Origin: Archangiaceae bacterium
GTDB taxonomy: Bacteria; Myxococcota; Myxococcia; Myxococcales; Myxococcaceae
Reading direction: 5' to 3'
Length of the DNA: 7,405 bases
Assembly (NCBI GenBank): GCA_023248915.1
Contig: JAHFDQ010000316.1
Span: 1 to 7,405 of the forward strand
Of the stretch, positions 5,932 to 7,405 are shown in pieces. A program made the translations under genes and the position numbers. Position 1 is the first letter of the stretch. Each line of letters begins with the position of its first letter. The notes under the pieces are model-generated. The model saw only the letters and a program-made list of their open reading frames with translations. It had not been told where the DNA came from and ran no database searches.

Positions 5932-7405
5932 CGCCGGGGCCTGAAGCGGCAGTCCCCAGCGCTTGCGACGTGGCCGTCATCGGCGCCGGCATCGCGGGCC
6001 TGACTTCGGCGGCGGTGATGGCCAAGGCGGGCTTGTCGGTAATGGTGCTCGACATGGCCGGCAGGCCGGGCGGTTATCTGGCGGGCTTCGACCGCAAGGG
6101 CTTCAGCTTCGACACCTCGATTCACTGGCTGAACCAGTGCGGCCCCGGAGGCCTGGCCCGCCGAATCTTCGACTTCATCGGCCCCGGCGCGCCCGCGACC
6201 CGGCCCCAAACCCGCATTCGCCGCTACAAGGGCGACGGCTTCGACTACCTGCTCACCGACAACCCCGACGAGCTCCGCGACCAGTTGGCGAAGGAGTTTC
6301 CCGCCGACGCGCGCGGCATTCACCGCTTCTTCGCCGACGCGCGCCAGCTCGGCCGGGCGTTCGACAAGTTTCCGATTCGGGCCCGCGCCCGCGAGACGAT
6401 GGGCATGTTCGAGAAGCTCGGGTACCACCTCGGCATGCTCTCAGTGTCGTGGCCGTTCCTGAAGCACTTAGGGCGAACCGCCGAGAAGGGGCTGCGCCGG
6501 TACTTCCACGACCCGAAGCTGCTGCGCGTCTTCTGTTCCGAGCAGGACCTGTTGAGCTGCCTGGTGCCGGTGGGCTGGGCCTACTCGCACGACTTCCAGC
6601 TACCCCCCGCCGGAGGCAGCCGCCGCTTCCCGCTCTGGCTCTGCGACGCGCTCTCGGCGTTCGGGGCCACGGTGTGCCTGGGAGCCAAGGTTTCCGAGGT
6701 GAAGCTCGAGGGCAAGCGGGCGGTGGGGGTGCGCTTCCTGAAGGGGGGCGTGCCGACCGACGTGGCCTGCAAGTACGTCGTCGCCGCCTGCGACGTCGAG
6801 GCGGTCTACGAGCGAATGCTGCCGGCCGGCACCGTCGACCCGGGCTTCCTTAGGAAGCTGAAGGAAGGCGACGTGTACGACTCGTCGGTGACGCTCGCCA
6901 TCGGCCTCGACGTCCCGGCCGAGCAGCTCGGCTTCCGCGAAGAGCTGGTCTTTCTCACCGGCGGGGGCCACACCCGCGAAGAGCTCTCGGGCGGAGACCC
7001 CGAGAAGGCGGGGCTCAACGTCTTCTCGCCTTCGGTGCGCGACCCGTCGCTGGCGCCGCCGGGCAAGGGCACGGTGACCGTCTACGCCACGGCCAAGATC
7101 GGGTATGGAGATCACTGGAAGACCGAGCCCGGGCTCCGCCGTGGCCCCGCCTACCAGGCGTACAAGAAGCAGTACGCCGAGGTGCTGCTCAGGCGCATCG
7201 AGACCGAGCTCGCGCCCGGCCTGTCGAAGCACATCGAGGTGCTCGACGTCGCCACCCCCATCACCCATCACCGCTACACCGGCAACCGCGACGGGTCCCT
7301 GATGGGTGGCCGAGCCACGGGGAAGAACATTCGCGCCGGCCTCGCGCACTACTACACGCCGGTCGAGAACCTGCTGCTCGGCGGCCAGTGGGCCGAGTAC
7401 GGCGG
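5928..7405 (+). CDS. Second RetSat/CrtI-like FAD-dependent oxidoreductase (C-terminus beyond window)
   Basis: The frame from the GTG at 5928 is open for 492 codons to the window end without a stop, so the gene is partial. The N-terminus has the Rossmann motif VIGAGIAG (Gly19, Gly21, Gly24), then LDMAGRPGG with Asp42 where most relatives have Glu, and FDTSIHW (61-67), the counterpart of FDTGMHY in the leftward paralogue. Near the cut end, the stretch from residue 444 (PITHHRYTGN) to LLLGGQWAEYGG (from about 482) matches the C-terminal FAD segment of the family, so probably only some 25-40 residues are missing. The start is supported by GTGA overlap with the ACP stop and by correct distance to the Rossmann motif; GAGAAGG lies about 10 bases upstream. 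A different frame from 5963 to 6853 is a shadow. It likely reduces, desaturates or isomerises a polyene or acyl chain; overlap with the ACP gene favours a carrier-bound substrate, which is inference. Confidence 0.92.
   Translation, partial: MTPGPEAAVPSACDVAVIGAGIAGLTSAAVMAKAGLSVMVLDMAGRPGGYLAGFDRKGFSFDTSIHWLNQCGPGGLARRIFDFIGPGAPATRPQTRIRRYKGDGFDYLLTDNPDELRDQLAKEFPADARGIHRFFADARQLGRAFDKFPIRARARETMGMFEKLGYHLGMLSVSWPFLKHLGRTAEKGLRRYFHDPKLLRVFCSEQDLLSCLVPVGWAYSHDFQLPPAGGSRRFPLWLCDALSAFGATVCLGAKVSEVKLEGKRAVGVRFLKGGVPTDVACKYVVAACDVEAVYERMLPAGTVDPGFLRKLKEGDVYDSSVTLAIGLDVPAEQLGFREELVFLTGGGHTREELSGGDPEKAGLNVFSPSVRDPSLAPPGKGTVTVYATAKIGYGDHWKTEPGLRRGPAYQAYKKQYAEVLLRRIETELAPGLSKHIEVLDVATPITHHRYTGNRDGSLMGGRATGKNIRAGLAHYYTPVENLLLGGQWAEYG

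Noticed and set aside
5963..6853. Rightward 296-codon frame overlapping the second oxidoreductase
   Set aside because: It is a +2-type shadow of the real frame from 5928, with Arg/Pro-rich composition and no conserved motif.
1..7405. Carotenoid biosynthesis cluster
   Set aside because: The CrtI-like enzymes are present, but no phytoene synthase, GGPP synthase or cyclase is visible, and all other genes are acyl-chain enzymes.

Overview
The window is GC-rich bacterial DNA packed with genes. GTG starts, strong G/C at third codon positions and long antisense shadow frames suggest a high-GC Gram-negative such as a myxobacterium or another former deltaproteobacterium. That placement is an inference; no RNA gene or taxonomic marker is present. 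All but about 160 bases are coding. There are no insertion sequences, CRISPR arrays, tRNAs or rRNAs.

The genes form two divergent units around a 116-base promoter region (5555-5670). The leftward unit reads, in transcription order: FabG-type ketoreductase (4811-5554), FabB-like ketosynthase (3593-4776, broken), FabZ-type hotdog dehydratase (3168-3593), RetSat/CrtI-like FAD oxidoreductase (1630-3171), FabF-like ketosynthase (410-1633), and the start of a probable lipoprotein (1-400, cut by the window edge). From the FabB-like gene on, starts and stops overlap or lie within 9 bases, so this is a tightly coupled operon. The rightward unit is an acyl carrier protein (5671-5931) overlapping by 4 bases a second RetSat/CrtI-like oxidoreductase (5928 to beyond 7405).

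Together these genes supply a nearly complete type II elongation cycle (ACP, condensation, ketoreduction, dehydration). No enoyl reductase is visible. Two flavin oxidoreductases of the carotenoid-desaturase/retinol-saturase superfamily are embedded in the cycle. The set KR + DH + two KAS resembles the core of aryl polyene clusters, but the paired RetSat-like enzymes are not part of that core as I know it. CrtI-like genes beside FabF/FabZ/ACP genes are also a feature of the loci proposed for ladderane lipids. The likely product is a specialised, probably unsaturated or unusually modified acyl chain. A lipoprotein in the operon would fit delivery to or storage in the envelope.

The main anomaly is in the FabB-like ketosynthase. 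About 37 bases are missing ten residues after the catalytic cysteine, which splits the gene into two frames. The rest of the gene is intact, so this is either a very recent mutation or an assembly error.
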